A DNA stretch of 6,386 nucleotides from a bacterium (lineage in GTDB: Bacteria; Patescibacteriota; Minisyncoccia; Phycocordibacterales; Phycocordibacteraceae): assembly GCA_021780575.1 (NCBI GenBank), contig JAJXYL010000015.1, positions 1 to 6,386 on the forward strand. The letters run 5' to 3'. Every line of letters begins with the position of its first letter. Position 1 is the first letter of the stretch. Below are positions 5,599 to 6,386 of this stretch, piece by piece. Under the pieces are notes generated by a model, which saw only the letters and a list, made by a program, of their open reading frames with translations, was not told the origin of the DNA and did no database searches. A program made the position numbers and the translations under genes.

Positions 5599-5683
5599 GG
5601 AGGCGTCGCATAGCGGTCTAGTGCGCACGCTTGGAAAGCGTGTGAGGGGCAACCCTCCGAGAGTTCGAATCTCTCCGCCTCCG
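5599..5683 (+). tRNA. tRNA-Ser (anticodon GGA)
   Basis: The full cloverleaf can be folded by eye. The acceptor stem is GGAGGCG with CGCCTCC (5676-5682), and the discriminator is G5683. The anticodon stem CACGC/GCGTG closes the loop TTGGAAA with anticodon GGA at 5633-5635, decoding UCC and UCU. A long variable arm (GAGGGG, CAA, CCCTC) marks it as a class II tRNA, which fits serine. The T arm is GAGAG-TTCGAAT-CTCTC. The 3' CCA is not encoded (CCC follows), so it must be added after transcription. Confidence 0.97.
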
Positions 5684-5720
5684 CCCTTAGTACTTAGTAT
5701 CAGGTTATGCAGATTCACAG

Positions 5721-5741
5721 CGTCACGAATAGTGGCGTTTT
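5721..5741 (+). terminator. Possible weak terminator after tRNA-Ser
   Basis: CGTCAC (5721-5726) pairs with GTGGCG (5732-5737) through six pairs including one G-T, around a GAATA loop, followed by TTTT. The stem is short, so it may be weak. It lies 37 nt after the tRNA end. Confidence 0.35.
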
Positions 5742-5767
5742 CAGACCCGTGAGTGTTTACCTCGTAG

Positions 5768-5908
5768 GTGGAGAAGACGATCACCATTGACCCTAAGATT
5801 TTTATTTCCGAGCCGTTCCTTGCCTGCCCAAAATGTACCAAGGATGCCTGCTTCGGCGTACTCATGATCCCGGGACTCCATTACCCGCTAGGGTGCTTTA
5901 TTTTATAA
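5768..5908 (+). pseudogene. Cys-rich stub resembling the N-terminus of a small zinc-ribbon protein
   Basis: A 46-codon frame opens at GTG 5768, directly after an in-frame TAG, and ends with TAA at 5906-5908. Its product carries the pattern FISEPFLACPKCTKDACFGV (residues 12-31), with CPKC at 20-23, further Cys at 28 and 43, then LMIPGLHYPLGC. This is what one expects from a CxxC zinc-binding N-terminus of the kind 'F-x-x-CPKC-x-x-FGVLMI-x-x-x-xY-x-RRC' that I recall from hypothetical proteins. The region around 5883-5893 looks shifted against that pattern, and the protein stops early, so a truncated or frameshifted gene is more likely than a functional small protein. AGGTGGAG (5766-5773) could be a ribosome binding site for a non-ATG start further in. 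The family match is from memory. Confidence 0.4.
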
Positions 5909-6028
5909 GTTTAAGGCGCTAACACAACGCGGTAGTCCAGATCGGACAGGCAACAGTCGCATTGAACATATGGATCCGCTACATCTATTATATATATACG
6001 TTTGGTATGATTATGGGAGACGAAGAGC
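5909..6028 (+). promoter_or_regulatory. Upstream region of the cohesin-domain gene with likely promoter
   Basis: A -35-like TTGAAC (5962-5967) and a -10-like TATTAT (5986-5991) are spaced by 18 bp, predicting a leader of about 31 nt. A purine-rich GGGAGA (6015-6020) lies 8 nt before the ATG and is the only plausible Shine-Dalgarno sequence at an intact gene in the window. A second candidate, TGG-TATGAT (6003-6011), would start too close to keep this site in the mRNA. The stretch 5909-5960 holds nothing recognisable. Confidence 0.45.
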
Positions 6029-6386
6029 ATGAGAATACTAAAATATATCCTACTAACGCTTCTACTTGCAGCAGTCTCGTTGCCCATTTATGCCCAGGCA
6101 GCAACACTGTCGTTGTCGCCGCAATTCGCCTCCTACACTGTTGGCTCCCTCATTCCGGTTAACGTTTATGTATCGAGTCTTGATCAGGCAATGAACGCAG
6201 TTTCGGCCGCCGTCTCCTTTCCGAAGGATAAGTTGGACGTGGTTACGCTCTCAAAAGATGGGAGTATTATCAATCTTTGGGTGCGCGACCCTTCGATATC
6301 GGCGACTCTTGGCCGAGTCAGTTTTAGCGGCATCGTCTTGAATCCCGGCTTTACCGGGAGTGGAGGAAAATTGATGACCATTGTAT
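6029..6386 (+). CDS. Secreted cohesin-domain protein, N-terminal part (cut by window edge)
   Basis: The frame opens at ATG 6029 and is still open at the window end (119 residues). Residues 1-24 form a signal peptide: MRILKY, a Leu/Ala-rich core, and an Ala-Gln-Ala cleavage site (22-24). The rest looks like a cohesin-type beta-sandwich: LSLSPQFASYTVGSLIPVNV (27-46), MNAVSAAVSFPKDKLDVV (55-72), the SKDGSIINLWVRDP block (75-88), and the FSGIVLNPGFTGSGGKLMTI block (99-118). In cellulosome bacteria cohesins bind dockerins; in small parcubacterial genomes similar domains sit on surface proteins with unknown partners. The start is supported by the signal peptide and a GGGAGA ribosome site. The C-terminus, where a membrane anchor would be expected, is not visible. 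Confidence 0.85.
   Translation, partial: MRILKYILLTLLLAAVSLPIYAQAATLSLSPQFASYTVGSLIPVNVYVSSLDQAMNAVSAAVSFPKDKLDVVTLSKDGSIINLWVRDPSISATLGRVSFSGIVLNPGFTGSGGKLMTIV

Noticed and set aside
5545..5865. Minus-strand open frame of 106 codons containing GGGGEIRTLGGLPLTRFPS
   Set aside because: It runs antisense through tRNA-Ser(GGA). The peptide is the familiar translation artefact of the T arm and variable arm of a tRNA gene.
5962..6162. Plus-strand open frame of 66 codons overlapping the cohesin gene start
   Set aside because: It overlaps the promoter and the signal-peptide region of the cohesin-domain gene in another frame and has no recognisable features.
1..6386. CRISPR arrays, insertion sequences, transposases, toxin-antitoxin or defence genes
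   Set aside because: No regularly spaced repeats, terminal inverted repeats or protein motifs of these systems were seen in reading both strands.

Overview
The window looks like a piece of a Patescibacteria (CPR) genome, most likely from the parcubacterial group. This is an inference from gene content and style: small single-domain proteins, a secreted cohesin-type domain of a kind common in that group, a LemA/HtpX pair, a plastocyanin-like cupredoxin with an S/T/P-rich tether, very tight gene packing, and start codons that mostly lack a Shine-Dalgarno sequence. No database search was possible, so the taxon is not proven.

Left part (1-1141). The window opens inside the 5' end of recG on the minus strand (GTG start at 368). 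It diverges from a short plus-strand reading frame at 428 that looks like a frameshifted small membrane-protein gene. A DUF805 membrane protein follows (723-1100), closed by a strong GC-rich hairpin.

Central part (1142-3275). A malic enzyme gene (1172-2308) is followed after 6 nt by a three-helix membrane protein of unknown function (2315-2740). A cupredoxin-like secreted or membrane-anchored protein faces it convergently on the minus strand (2746-3213). The cupredoxin and lemA are divergent across a 62-bp intergenic spacer that carries a promoter in each direction.

Right part (3276-6386). lemA, htpX and a GGDEF diguanylate cyclase gene form a tight co-directional cluster: lemA stop and htpX start abut, and htpX and the cyclase overlap by ATGA. 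This suggests one transcript linking envelope proteostasis and c-di-GMP synthesis. Next come a tRNA-Ser(GGA) gene with its own extended -10 promoter, a short Cys-rich reading frame that looks like the N-terminal stub of a zinc-ribbon protein, and the start of a secreted cohesin-domain protein cut by the window edge.

The most striking pattern is promoter geometry. Four separate starts (recG, the 428 frame, the cupredoxin and lemA) each have a TATA-like -10 hexamer, then exactly 6 nt, then the start codon. This puts transcription initiation at the start codon itself and implies leaderless mRNAs. No clearly new defence or mobile system was found.
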